A stretch of DNA of 64,000 nucleotides from Pedobacter schmidteae (lineage in GTDB: Bacteria > Bacteroidota > Bacteroidia > Sphingobacteriales > Sphingobacteriaceae), in the NCBI RefSeq assembly GCF_900564155.1, contig NZ_LS999839.1:4275097-4339096 (forward strand), given 5' to 3'. This document shows positions 25,107-32,580 of the stretch, piece after piece. The translations under genes and the position numbers were made by a program. The notes beneath the pieces were generated by a model. That model searched no databases. It worked only from the letters and a program-made list of their open reading frames with translations, and was not told the DNA's origin. Position 1 is the first letter of the stretch; the number at the start of each line of letters is the position of its first letter.

Positions 25107-26312
25107 ATGCTGCTGCTCAAACAAATTTTCTCTAATTATAAAGCTTCATTTTCTGGTTTAAGCAGAGAAACCTGGATTTTAAGTATCGTGATGCTCATCA
25201 ACCGTAGTGGTTATATGGCTGTTCCGTTTATGGGCTTGTACGTAACGCAGTCCTTGCACCGCCAGCCTTCTGATGCGGGGCTGATCATCACTATTTTTGG
25301 GATCGGGTCTATTATAGGATCGGCAATTGGCGGAAAACTGACTGATGTAATTGGTTTCAGACCGGTACAAATTATTGCAGCAGTGGTAAGTGGCACTTTC
25401 TTTTTATTTTTTGCCAGTGTCACTCATTTTGAAACCCTTTGTGTACTTGCATTGGTCATCAGTTGCTTTTCGGAAGCTTTTAGGCCTGCAAATTTTGCAG
25501 CTATTGCTGCTTATGCGAAAGAGGGCCTGCAAACACGTTCATATTCGTTAAACAGGCTGGCTACCAATATTGGCTGGGCATTTGGCGTGAGTATGGGTGG
25601 GATGATTGCTTCCTACAACTATCAGCTGCTCTTTTACATCGATGGGACGGTGAGTATTATTGCCGGACTTAGCATTCTATTTTTTCTGCCCAAAATAAAG
25701 AACTTCAGTAAAGTGATTAAGGAAAGGGTAAAAGATGTGGTGGTGCGTAAGCCCTGGGAAGACCAACTGTTTATCCGGTTTATTTTATTGACCACCTTAT
25801 TTATTGTCTGTGCTTTTCTGATGTTTCGTGTGGTGCCCGTGTTTTTTAAAGAAATCTGGAAGCTGGACGAGTTTATGATCGGGCTGATCCTGGGCTTGAA
25901 CGGGGTAATCATCGCTTTGTTTGAAATGGTGCTTGTTCATCGGATTGAGCAACGACGGTCGCCCATGTTTTTCATCTCGCTAGGTGTGGTGTTTATAGCC
26001 GCCGCTTTTTTGGTACTGATGCTGCCTTTTGGTCACCCGATTGGATTGGGCTGCCTGTCTATCATTTTATTTACCCTGGGTGAAATGTTTGCCTTTCCAT
26101 TTATCAATACGTTTGTGATGAGCAGGGCTAACGAATTTAACCGCGGACAATATGCAGCAGGATATATGCTTAGCTGGTCGGTGGCGCAGGTAGTAGGGCC
26201 AACAGCAGGGTTTTACCTTGCCGAGCATTTCAGCTACAATATTTTGTGGATGATATTATCCGGTTTAATGCTGATCTGTGCATTTTTCTATAAAATGATA
26301 AAAACTGATTAG
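25107..26312 (+). CDS. MFS transporter
   Basis: A 401-residue, 12-helix major facilitator. The helix-2/3 loop reads GGKLTDVIGFRPVQI, matching the G(x)LaDr.GrR signature, and the N-terminal half has RSGYMAVPFMGLYVTQSL typical of the MdtH/drug-efflux-like branch. FNRGQYAAGYMLSWSVAQVVGPTAGFYLA is the usual helix 11 pattern. The substrate cannot be read from the sequence. It stands alone with its own promoter, divergent from imuA by 134 bp. Confidence 0.88.
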   Translation: MLLLKQIFSNYKASFSGLSRETWILSIVMLINRSGYMAVPFMGLYVTQSLHRQPSDAGLIITIFGIGSIIGSAIGGKLTDVIGFRPVQIIAAVVSGTFFLFFASVTHFETLCVLALVISCFSEAFRPANFAAIAAYAKEGLQTRSYSLNRLATNIGWAFGVSMGGMIASYNYQLLFYIDGTVSIIAGLSILFFLPKIKNFSKVIKERVKDVVVRKPWEDQLFIRFILLTTLFIVCAFLMFRVVPVFFKEIWKLDEFMIGLILGLNGVIIALFEMVLVHRIEQRRSPMFFISLGVVFIAAAFLVLMLPFGHPIGLGCLSIILFTLGEMFAFPFINTFVMSRANEFNRGQYAAGYMLSWSVAQVVGPTAGFYLAEHFSYNILWMILSGLMLICAFFYKMIKTD

Positions 26313-26360
26313 CTTTTTTTATATCTTCCAGTTTTAAAATATTAACGCAACTAAGTTGTT

Positions 26361-26840
26361 ATGATTCCACAGGGAAAAAAAATTAAATTATTGATGCTTT
26401 TTGTGATCGCTGCTTTTACGGTTAGTTCCTGCAAAAAGGTTCCTACAGTTCCGGGCAGTAGCACGGCTAAAATTTCTTTTAAAGTTGGTACGGTACAAAA
26501 ACAAGCCTCGGGCGCTAAAAATGTAACATTGGCGTATTATAAAAGTGAGAATACGGTGCAAGTGCTAGGCATGCTGAGCCCTACAGAGGGAGTATCGCTG
26601 ATGATTACAAATTTTAATGGAGTGGGTGAATACACTGGCGACAACTTTGCGGGAGTTTACATGACCGGAACGGAGGACCCGGAAAGCCATTACCTGGGCT
26701 TTGATGAGGGATCTTTGAAAGTTACCTCATTTACTGATAACGTGATAAAGGGGGAGTTTAAATTTACCGGCGAAAACCTTTCCGGTGAGCAAAAGATCAT
26801 CTCTGAAGGAACATTTGAGGGTAAAATGATGGAGCTATAG
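26361..26840 (+). CDS. small lipoprotein of unknown function
   Basis: A 159-residue lipoprotein: signal peptide with lipobox VSSC and a CKKVP mature start. The rest is beta-rich (SFKVGTVQKQASGAKNVTLAYYKSENTVQV ... GEFKFTGENLSGEQKIISEGTFEGKM), similar in style to Bacteroidota DUF6252-like outer-surface proteins that bind small ligands, but no firm family. It lies 33 bp upstream of a GDSL hydrolase on the same strand. Confidence 0.6.
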   Translation: MIPQGKKIKLLMLFVIAAFTVSSCKKVPTVPGSSTAKISFKVGTVQKQASGAKNVTLAYYKSENTVQVLGMLSPTEGVSLMITNFNGVGEYTGDNFAGVYMTGTEDPESHYLGFDEGSLKVTSFTDNVIKGEFKFTGENLSGEQKIISEGTFEGKMMEL

Positions 26841-26873
26841 TTTTTAAACAACAAATGAACCTAAATAACCAAC

Positions 26874-27638
26874 ATGGAAAAACAACAAATGAACAACCGC
26901 AGGGACTTTATTAAACAAGCCTCGCTGGCCAGTATGCTTGTAATGGGCACTCCGCAAATACTAAGCGCTTCGACTGCTGCAAAAGCTCAAAAAATTGAAC
27001 TGAAAAAAGATGATGTCATTTTATTTCAGGGCGATTCTATTACAGACGGCGGAAGAAATAAAACCATAATGGAAGCCAATCATGGAGGAGCTTTAGGCCC
27101 GGGGTATCCTTTTCTGATTGCCGCAGCGCTGTTAAATCAGCATCCTGATAAAAACCTGAAGTTTTATAATCGTGGAATCAGCGGCAATAAAGTATATCAG
27201 CTGGCCGAGCGATGGGATAAAGACTGCCTGGAACTAAAACCAAATGTGTTGAGCATTTTGATCGGTGTAAATGATTATTGGCATAAACATAACGGCAATT
27301 ACAAAGGTACATCTAAAATTTACCTGGATGACTATAAACAGTTGCTAGACAGAACTAAACAACAATTGCCTGCTGTTAAATTGATTATAGCAGAACCCTT
27401 TGCTGTTAAAGGTATTAAAGCCGTTGACAACAGCTGGTACCCTGAATTTGACGAATACCGTGCTGCGGCAAATGAAATTGCTAAAAAGTTTGATGCTACC
27501 TATATCCCTCTGCAAACTGTATTTGATAAAGCACAGCACCTGGCAACAGGCAGTTACTGGACAGGGGACGGGGTACACCCAAGCATTGCTGGCAACCAGC
27601 TAATGGCCAAAGTATGGTTGGAACAATTTAAAGGATAA
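26874..27638 (+). CDS. SGNH/GDSL-family hydrolase, Tat-exported
   Basis: A 254-residue exported esterase-like enzyme. The N-terminus NNRRDFIKQASLAS is a twin-arginine-type signal. Block I is FQGDSITDGG with the nucleophile at S55, block II is the GISGNK glycine, block III is GVNDYW (asparagine of the oxyanion hole) and block V is DGVHPS with the catalytic D and H. This set acts on acyl or acetyl esters, often on glycans. Its last 11 bp overlap the convergent MocR-type gene. Confidence 0.9.
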   Translation: MEKQQMNNRRDFIKQASLASMLVMGTPQILSASTAAKAQKIELKKDDVILFQGDSITDGGRNKTIMEANHGGALGPGYPFLIAAALLNQHPDKNLKFYNRGISGNKVYQLAERWDKDCLELKPNVLSILIGVNDYWHKHNGNYKGTSKIYLDDYKQLLDRTKQQLPAVKLIIAEPFAVKGIKAVDNSWYPEFDEYRAAANEIAKKFDATYIPLQTVFDKAQHLATGSYWTGDGVHPSIAGNQLMAKVWLEQFKG

Positions 27639-29043
27639 TCTTGGCCAGGTTGCCCAATCGCTTTAAGTCATTTTCCAACTGAGCATCCCACTGTAGTCCA
27701 AAGTTTAAACGCATGCAGTTGTTAAACTGATTGTACTGGGTAAACATCCTGCCTGGCGAAAAGCCTATCTTTTGTCTGATGGCTACTTCAAACAGCTTGG
27801 TGGTATCGGCCTGTTTACCCAGCTCCAGCCACAATACAAAACCGCCCTGGGGCTGTGTTACTTTGGTATGCTCCGGAAAGTAAGCTTCAATAGCCCTTTG
27901 GTATTGCAGGCAATTGGTATAAAGCTTTTGCCTTAGCGTGCGGAGGTGATGGTCGTAACGTCCATGTTCCATGAAATCGGCTATCACCTCCTGCTGAAGT
28001 GGAGGTGTAGATATCGTTTGTAACATCTTTTGCCTGATGATTTTATCTTTATATTTTCCGGGTGCAATCCAGCCCACTCTATAACCAGGGGCCAATGATT
28101 TGGAAAATGAACCACACCACATTACAATTCCGGCTTCGTCATATAGTTTGCAAGGCACAGGCCGGGTGGTTCCAAAGAAAAGATCGCCATACAGGTCATC
28201 TTCAATCAAAGGAATATCCCATTTGGTAAGCATACGCACCACTTCTTTTTTATGCTCGTCGGGCATACAGCTGCCCAGAGGGTTATTGAAATTGGTAACG
28301 AAACAACAGGCTTTGATGATAGGTAAAACTTTCCTTAGCGCTTCAATTTCGATACCGGTTACCGGATGTGTGGGCAACTCAATGATTTTTAATCCTAATG
28401 ATTTTACCATTTGGAGTATGCCAAAATAGATGGGGCTTTCCAGGGCTACCGTATCGCCGGGTTTGGTTACCGCGAGCAGGCAATTGTAAATGGAGTTCAT
28501 GGCACCCGAAGTAGTTACAATATCATTTTCAGCAAGCTTTCCTCCCCATACAAAAGACCACCTGGAAATATTCCGTCTCAGGTTTAAGCTACCCTGTATA
28601 GGCTCATAGGCTGTTCCGCTGCCTTCCAGGTTGCGCATAATTTTAATCAGACTTTTATTGAGCTTTGCCACCGGCAATAGGGTATGGCCCGGTACGCCTA
28701 GCGAAAACTGGGTGATGTCCTTGTCTTTCAAGGTATCAAACACCCTTGTAATCAGGTCTTCCGGTTGATGCTCTTTTCCATTGATGTTCGGCTTGCTGAT
28801 AGCGGGAAGGGCAAGCTTGCGGCCAAATACATTGCTGATGTAATATCCCGATTTGGGACGCGACTCGATCAGCGACTTACCTTCCAGTTCCATAAATGCC
28901 TGTTTAACGGTATTAAGGCTTACGTCATAGATTTTCTGTACCGTTCTGATGGATGGCAACTTGTCGCCGATTTTTAAGGTCTCGGAAGCAATTTGTGATT
29001 CTATGGCATTAGCAATTTTCAGATACAGTATTTCTTTGGGCAT
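27628..29043 (-). CDS. MocR-type regulator: GntR domain fused to aminotransferase fold
   Basis: A 471-residue regulator. Residues about 1-75 are a GntR winged helix (IASETLKIGDKLPSIRTVQ, then VSLNTVKQAFMELEGKSLIESRPKSGYYI). From about 115 on it is a fold-type I aminotransferase with TSGAMNSIYNCLLAV, NFNNPLGSCMP, DDLYGDL and the PLP lysine motif WCGSFSKSLAPGYRVGW. MocR proteins use PLP or an amine as ligand and switch their target promoter. It follows the gene at 29088-29489 by 44 bp, and the direct repeats at 29532-29574 are its likely binding site. Confidence 0.92.
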   Translation of the reverse strand: MPKEILYLKIANAIESQIASETLKIGDKLPSIRTVQKIYDVSLNTVKQAFMELEGKSLIESRPKSGYYISNVFGRKLALPAISKPNINGKEHQPEDLITRVFDTLKDKDITQFSLGVPGHTLLPVAKLNKSLIKIMRNLEGSGTAYEPIQGSLNLRRNISRWSFVWGGKLAENDIVTTSGAMNSIYNCLLAVTKPGDTVALESPIYFGILQMVKSLGLKIIELPTHPVTGIEIEALRKVLPIIKACCFVTNFNNPLGSCMPDEHKKEVVRMLTKWDIPLIEDDLYGDLFFGTTRPVPCKLYDEAGIVMWCGSFSKSLAPGYRVGWIAPGKYKDKIIRQKMLQTISTPPLQQEVIADFMEHGRYDHHLRTLRQKLYTNCLQYQRAIEAYFPEHTKVTQPQGGFVLWLELGKQADTTKLFEVAIRQKIGFSPGRMFTQYNQFNNCMRLNFGLQWDAQLENDLKRLGNLAKIIL

Positions 29044-29087
29044 GGTGCTGGGGCTTATTATTTTATAAAATTACAATTATGACCGCA

Positions 29088-29489
29088 TTAATTACACTGA
29101 TTCAGCCAGTTCACTAGCCTGTCTATTGCATTTTTGACATTCGGCCTGGTATTTACTTTCGTCTGATCGCCCCAAACGGAATTAAAACGGGTTAAGGAGA
29201 AATGCTGCAGGTTGTTGAATACCCCGGCAGGTTCAACTCCCTGTTCGGTATAGATATGAATAGCTACTTCACCTGATGGATTGATATTGGCAAGTGCACA
29301 GGCAATTACCTTCTTATTTTGTTCGGCTACACCAATCGGTAACCCGAAGTCGGCGGTCAGTTTTTCTGTTTCACGATCCTTCCCGTTTAAAGGCAAATCC
29401 TTTTGGTAAAGACCCAATACTGATTTCAAATCGGATAAATATACCTCACGAATTTTGATGCCTGTCTGTTTTTGTTGTTCCGTTTTCAT
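29088..29489 (-). CDS. GNAT-like hypothetical protein
   Basis: A 133-residue cytoplasmic protein. The start (IKIREVYLSDLKSVLGLYQ) and the GVAEQNKKVIACALANINPSGEVAIHIYTEQ strand pair resemble the N-terminal half of acetyltransferases, but the acetyl-CoA loop (Q/RxxGxG/A) is absent, so activity is doubtful. It shares an operon with the MocR-type regulator, which suggests that its level is set by that regulator's ligand. Function unknown. Confidence 0.55.
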   Translation of the reverse strand: MKTEQQKQTGIKIREVYLSDLKSVLGLYQKDLPLNGKDRETEKLTADFGLPIGVAEQNKKVIACALANINPSGEVAIHIYTEQGVEPAGVFNNLQHFSLTRFNSVWGDQTKVNTRPNVKNAIDRLVNWLNQCN

Positions 29490-29531
29490 AGTGTCCTGCT
29501 TTATATTGACAAAATTAAGCAGTAGAATTTA

Positions 29532-29574
29532 ATGAGTACAGATACAGAATTGGTATTAGTTATGGGTACAGATA
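29532..29574. promoter_or_regulatory. 13-bp direct repeats, candidate MocR operators
   Basis: ATGAGTACAGATA at 29532-29544 and ATGGGTACAGATA at 29562-29574 differ at one base and are spaced exactly 30 bp, about three helical turns. They cover the region just upstream of the -7 element at 29510-29517. Direct-repeat operators are the norm for MocR regulators such as GabR. Confidence 0.55.
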
Positions 29575-29676
29575 TAAGTAATCGCCAACAGTAAAAATGG
29601 TGGTTTTCATGATAGCATGTTTAGATTTAAGATGACGACTTATACAATAATACTATGATAAACGTATGGCAGGATT

Positions 29677-29723
29677 AAAACGCTACAATATGGGTTATAA
29701 CTAAAAGTTATTAAGCGTTTTTG
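29677..29723. terminator. bidirectional hairpin with T-run
   Basis: Outer arms AAAACGCT/AGCGTTTT, inner arms ATAACT/AGTTAT, then TG on the plus strand. It could end the YccF transcript arriving from the right, about 120 bp past its stop. Confidence 0.5.
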
Positions 29724-29838
29724 TATTTCGTTTATACTTTAATTTATTTGTATAAATAACTATTAATCAATATTAATATGGATATTACTTGAAGTTTTTT
29801 ATTAATATCGGAAAACCCGAATTTCGTACCTTTCTGAT

Positions 29839-30207
29839 TTAACTGATGGATTTTCCGAAGGGCGAGAAAGCCAGGTTCATCAACTTAAAGTGCTGCCTTC
29901 CGAAGGGAATTCCTACAATGGTAATGCACAACAGGAGTCCGAAAAAGAGGTGGGTTAAGGCAATCCAAAAGCCTCCAAAAATTAGCCAGATGATATTCAT
30001 TACGGTTGACAGGCAACCGGTATTGGAAGAAGTATCTGTAATCCTAACGCCGAAAGGTGCCAGCCCCACAAATGCAAATTTGAAACATTGAATGCCAAAA
30101 GGAATGCCTATAATGGTAAGGCATAAAATTAGTCCACCAAATATATATTCAAAGAAGATAAATATACCTCCAAAAATAATCCAGATAAGGTTCCCTATTA
30201 AATTCAT
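29839..30207 (-). CDS. YccF family inner-membrane protein
   Basis: A 122-residue membrane protein made of two copies of the YccF module: LIGNLIWIIFGGIFIFFEY ... TIIGIPFGIQCFKFAFVGLAPFG, then IIWLIFGGFWIALTHLF ... TIVGIPFGRQHFKLMNLAFSPFG. The duplicated 'IGIPFG...K.a...l.PFG' motif is the family hallmark. Role unknown. It stands alone, divergent from the cupin gene. Confidence 0.9.
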   Translation of the reverse strand: MNLIGNLIWIIFGGIFIFFEYIFGGLILCLTIIGIPFGIQCFKFAFVGLAPFGVRITDTSSNTGCLSTVMNIIWLIFGGFWIALTHLFFGLLLCITIVGIPFGRQHFKLMNLAFSPFGKSIS

Positions 30208-30285
30208 AGCTATAGGATGAAATATGTACGATTAAGTTACAAGCGTTTTCCCGACGATTTTTATAAAAGCTTTCCATAAAGAGAT

Positions 30286-30293
30286 TATCTTTG
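30286..30293 (+). promoter_or_regulatory. promoter -7 element for the cupin gene
   Basis: TATCTTTG fits TAnnTTTG and lies 21 bp before the ATG at 30315. No -33 match was found. Confidence 0.5.
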
Positions 30294-30314
30294 AATCCAT
30301 AACGCAAGATAACT

Positions 30315-30659
30315 ATGAACGAATTGATAAAAAGTCAGAATTTTCAGCAAGGCAACGACATCCCATGGGAATATGCATCGCCTGGTATCCAAAGGCAGGT
30401 TTACGGTTATGACAACCGGGTAATGCTGGTAAAGGTGAAGTTTGAAACCGGTGCTGTAGGTTCCGTTCACGAACATCCGCATACCCAGGTGAGTTATGTG
30501 GAAAGTGGTGTTTTTGAACTTACCATTGCTGATGAAAAACAGATCCTGAAAACAGGAGATGGCTTTTACGTTCCGCCGAATACCTTACACGGTTCAGTTT
30601 GCCTGGAAGCAGGTGTATTGATCGATGTATTTAGTCCGCACAGAGAAGACTTTTTATAA
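30315..30659 (+). CDS. cupin-domain protein
   Basis: A 114-residue single-domain cupin. Motif 1 is GSVHEHPHTQVSYVESGVFELTI, giving two histidines and a glutamine as metal ligands. Motif 2 is GDGFYVPPNTLHGSVCLEAG with the third histidine. This type usually binds a metal and acts as a small-molecule-binding or epimerase/dioxygenase-like protein; the substrate cannot be told. It has its own promoter and ends in a hairpin. Confidence 0.88.
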   Translation: MNELIKSQNFQQGNDIPWEYASPGIQRQVYGYDNRVMLVKVKFETGAVGSVHEHPHTQVSYVESGVFELTIADEKQILKTGDGFYVPPNTLHGSVCLEAGVLIDVFSPHREDFL

Positions 30660-30699
30660 GGCTATAAATTGACACTTTACATTGTCGCTTTATAACCTT
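30658..30699 (+). terminator. imperfect hairpin after the cupin gene
   Basis: Arms of 11 bases (AAGGCTATAAA/TTTATAACCTT, one mismatch) with an inner GACA/TGTC, followed by ATTATTG. It overlaps the cupin stop codon and separates it from the sigma factor gene. Confidence 0.45.
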
Positions 30700-30723
30700 A
30701 TTATTGCTTATTGGTAACAGCAC

Positions 30724-31278
30724 ATGTCGGTTTTAATTTCAGATAAAGAGACTTTTGATTATGTATTTTTAAAATATCATAAATCACTGTGTTTTTTTGC
30801 GCTGAAATATTTAAAATCAACGGAAGATGCCGAAGAGGTGGTACAATCTGTTTTTTTGAAACTCTATGAAAAGGAGCTGAGCTTTGAAAGTCACGATGAG
30901 CTGCGTCCTTACCTGTATAAGTCAGTATACCATGCCTGTTTAAACTTTCTACGTGCCAGGGCCCGTCAGGAAAACAGGGATAAACTTTATTTTGATCAGC
31001 TGGCAGAAGAAACACCAGCGCCTATTCATGATATCCTCAGGGCTGAGCTGATTGCTATTCTGCAGCATGAATTGACATTTATTCCTAAAATACAGGCCGA
31101 CATTATCAAAATGAGCTATTTTGAAGAACTATCTAATGATGAAATAGCCGGAGCACTAAATTTATCGGTGCAAACCGTTAAAAATTATAAGAATATAGGC
31201 CTCAAAAATATAAGAAGCAGGCTACCAAAAGGCTCTTTATTATACAGTGCGATCGGTATTTTATTAAATTACATTTAA
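30724..31278 (+). CDS. ECF sigma-70 factor, Bacteroides expansion family
   Basis: A 184-residue ECF sigma factor. Region 2 spans FDYVFLKYHKSLCFFALKYLKSTEDAEEVVQSVFLKLYEKE; region 4 is LTFIPKIQADIIKMSYFEELSNDEIAGALNLSVQTVKNYKNIGLKNIR, a helix-turn-helix that reads the -35 box. It heads the locus FecR-SusC-SusD-DUF4465-thioredoxin, which it should transcribe once FecR releases it. Start at 30724 gives a normal N-terminus and a 53-bp gap to fecR. Confidence 0.93.
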   Translation: MSVLISDKETFDYVFLKYHKSLCFFALKYLKSTEDAEEVVQSVFLKLYEKELSFESHDELRPYLYKSVYHACLNFLRARARQENRDKLYFDQLAEETPAPIHDILRAELIAILQHELTFIPKIQADIIKMSYFEELSNDEIAGALNLSVQTVKNYKNIGLKNIRSRLPKGSLLYSAIGILLNYI

Positions 31279-31302
31279 TTTAAGTACTTTTTTTATTTGG
31301 CG

Positions 31303-31325
31303 GTGTTATGGTTCTAAAATAACAC
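31303..31325 (+). promoter_or_regulatory. inverted repeat between sigma factor and fecR
   Basis: GTGTTAT-9 nt-ATAACAC with perfect arms, ending 6 bp before the fecR start. It could be a small mRNA hairpin that sets the sigma to anti-sigma ratio, or part of an internal promoter. Confidence 0.35.
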
Positions 31326-31331
31326 TGAACT

Positions 31332-32510
31332 ATGTCTTTTATTCAACCCGACCAAAGCCGAATTCTTTATTTATTTAAAAAGCTACATGAGTTAGCCATT
31401 TCCGATGAGGAATATCAGGAGTTAAAAGTATGGACGTCATCAAGTGCCGAAAATAAACAAGTCTGGGACGATTTCCTTAACGAAGAAAAAACAGCACAGG
31501 ATGTAAGGGTATGGCAATCGTTCGATAGTCAGGCTGCATTAGACAGGCTGAAGCGGAAAGCCAAAACAAGAAAATTGGTAAGGTATACCGCCATCGCAGC
31601 CTCGCTTTTCCTGGTACTTTCTCTCGGCATATATTTAATGACTTTGCAAAGCACTGCTCCGCAACAAAATTTGACGGCTTTGAACATGGATGTTTTGCCC
31701 GGAGGCAATAAAGCAGTATTAAAATTTTCCGATCAGCAGCACATTACACTAAATGGAAACCAGTCGGGTATTGAGATTGGCAACAACGGCATTGCTTACG
31801 AAAACGGCGAATTACTGCAAGGTACCAAAGCAACTGCGGGAGCGCTAAGACATATGACTTTGACAGTTCCCCGATCGGGAAAATACCAGATTAAATTGGA
31901 CGATGGCACCAAAATATGGTTAAACGCGTTGACGGAGTTGAAATTCCCGGAAAGTTTTAAAGGAGGAAAATACAGGGATGTGGAACTTTTGGGAGAGGCA
32001 TATTTTGAAGTGGCCCATGATGCCAGCAGGCCATTTAGGGTAAAAATGGGCGAGGAGATAATTGAGGTATTGGGTACTTCCTTTAACCTGTCCAATTATG
32101 AATCTGATGATTTTACCAAATCAACCTTGATTACCGGAAAGATAGGTGTAGACCTGGTGAAAGCCAACGGTGGTAAAGAAAGAACGGTTCTTTTGCCCGG
32201 ACAGCAGGCCGTTTATCATAAGCAGCAAAAGAGGCTGAACGTGTTTACTGTTGATGGCAAAAAGGAACTGGCCTGGAAAAACGGGGATTTTATGTTTGAG
32301 AACGAACACATCTATACCATCATTAAACAAATTGAAAGGTGGTATGATGTCCGCATCATTTATCGTGGCGATTTCAGTGGTCTTTATTTCTCAGGAATTG
32401 TATCCCGAACGCAGCCTTTATCGGCGGTATTGGATATGCTGGCCAGCACAGATCAGCTGAAATATAAGATAGATAAAGAAAGAAAGGAGGTGATATTGAC
32501 GGCAGAATGA
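31332..32510 (+). CDS. FecR-type anti-sigma factor
   Basis: A 392-residue inner-membrane protein. The N-terminal cytoplasmic part (about 1-85) would hold the sigma factor; one membrane segment follows (YTAIAASLFLVLSLGIYLM). The periplasmic FecR domain reads VPRSGKYQIKLDDGTKIWLNALTELKFPESF, then GEAYFEVAHDASRPFRVK and VLGTSFNLSNY. The C-terminal DUF4974 part (RWYDVRIIY ... FSGIVSRTQPLSAVLDMLASTDQLKYKI) contacts the SusC STN domain. It lies 53 bp after the sigma gene. Confidence 0.93.
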   Translation: MSFIQPDQSRILYLFKKLHELAISDEEYQELKVWTSSSAENKQVWDDFLNEEKTAQDVRVWQSFDSQAALDRLKRKAKTRKLVRYTAIAASLFLVLSLGIYLMTLQSTAPQQNLTALNMDVLPGGNKAVLKFSDQQHITLNGNQSGIEIGNNGIAYENGELLQGTKATAGALRHMTLTVPRSGKYQIKLDDGTKIWLNALTELKFPESFKGGKYRDVELLGEAYFEVAHDASRPFRVKMGEEIIEVLGTSFNLSNYESDDFTKSTLITGKIGVDLVKANGGKERTVLLPGQQAVYHKQQKRLNVFTVDGKKELAWKNGDFMFENEHIYTIIKQIERWYDVRIIYRGDFSGLYFSGIVSRTQPLSAVLDMLASTDQLKYKIDKERKEVILTAE

Positions 32511-32580
32511 TACCCTGATGACTGAATTGCATTTACCTATGCACAAACAACTAAACCATTACAAACCAAAACACAATAAC

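Larger units (their letters stand above)
29490..29838. other. 349-bp regulatory gap
   Basis: No coding region. From left to right: the probable promoter of the MocR operon (minus-strand TAATTTTG at 29510-29517), two direct repeats (29532-29574), a hairpin (29677-29723) and an AT-rich stretch of about 100 bp before the YccF stop. Confidence 0.6.

Noticed and set aside
27628..27638. Overlap of the GDSL and MocR genes as a sign of wrong ends
   Set aside because: Both stop codons are clear and convergent overlaps of a few bases are common.
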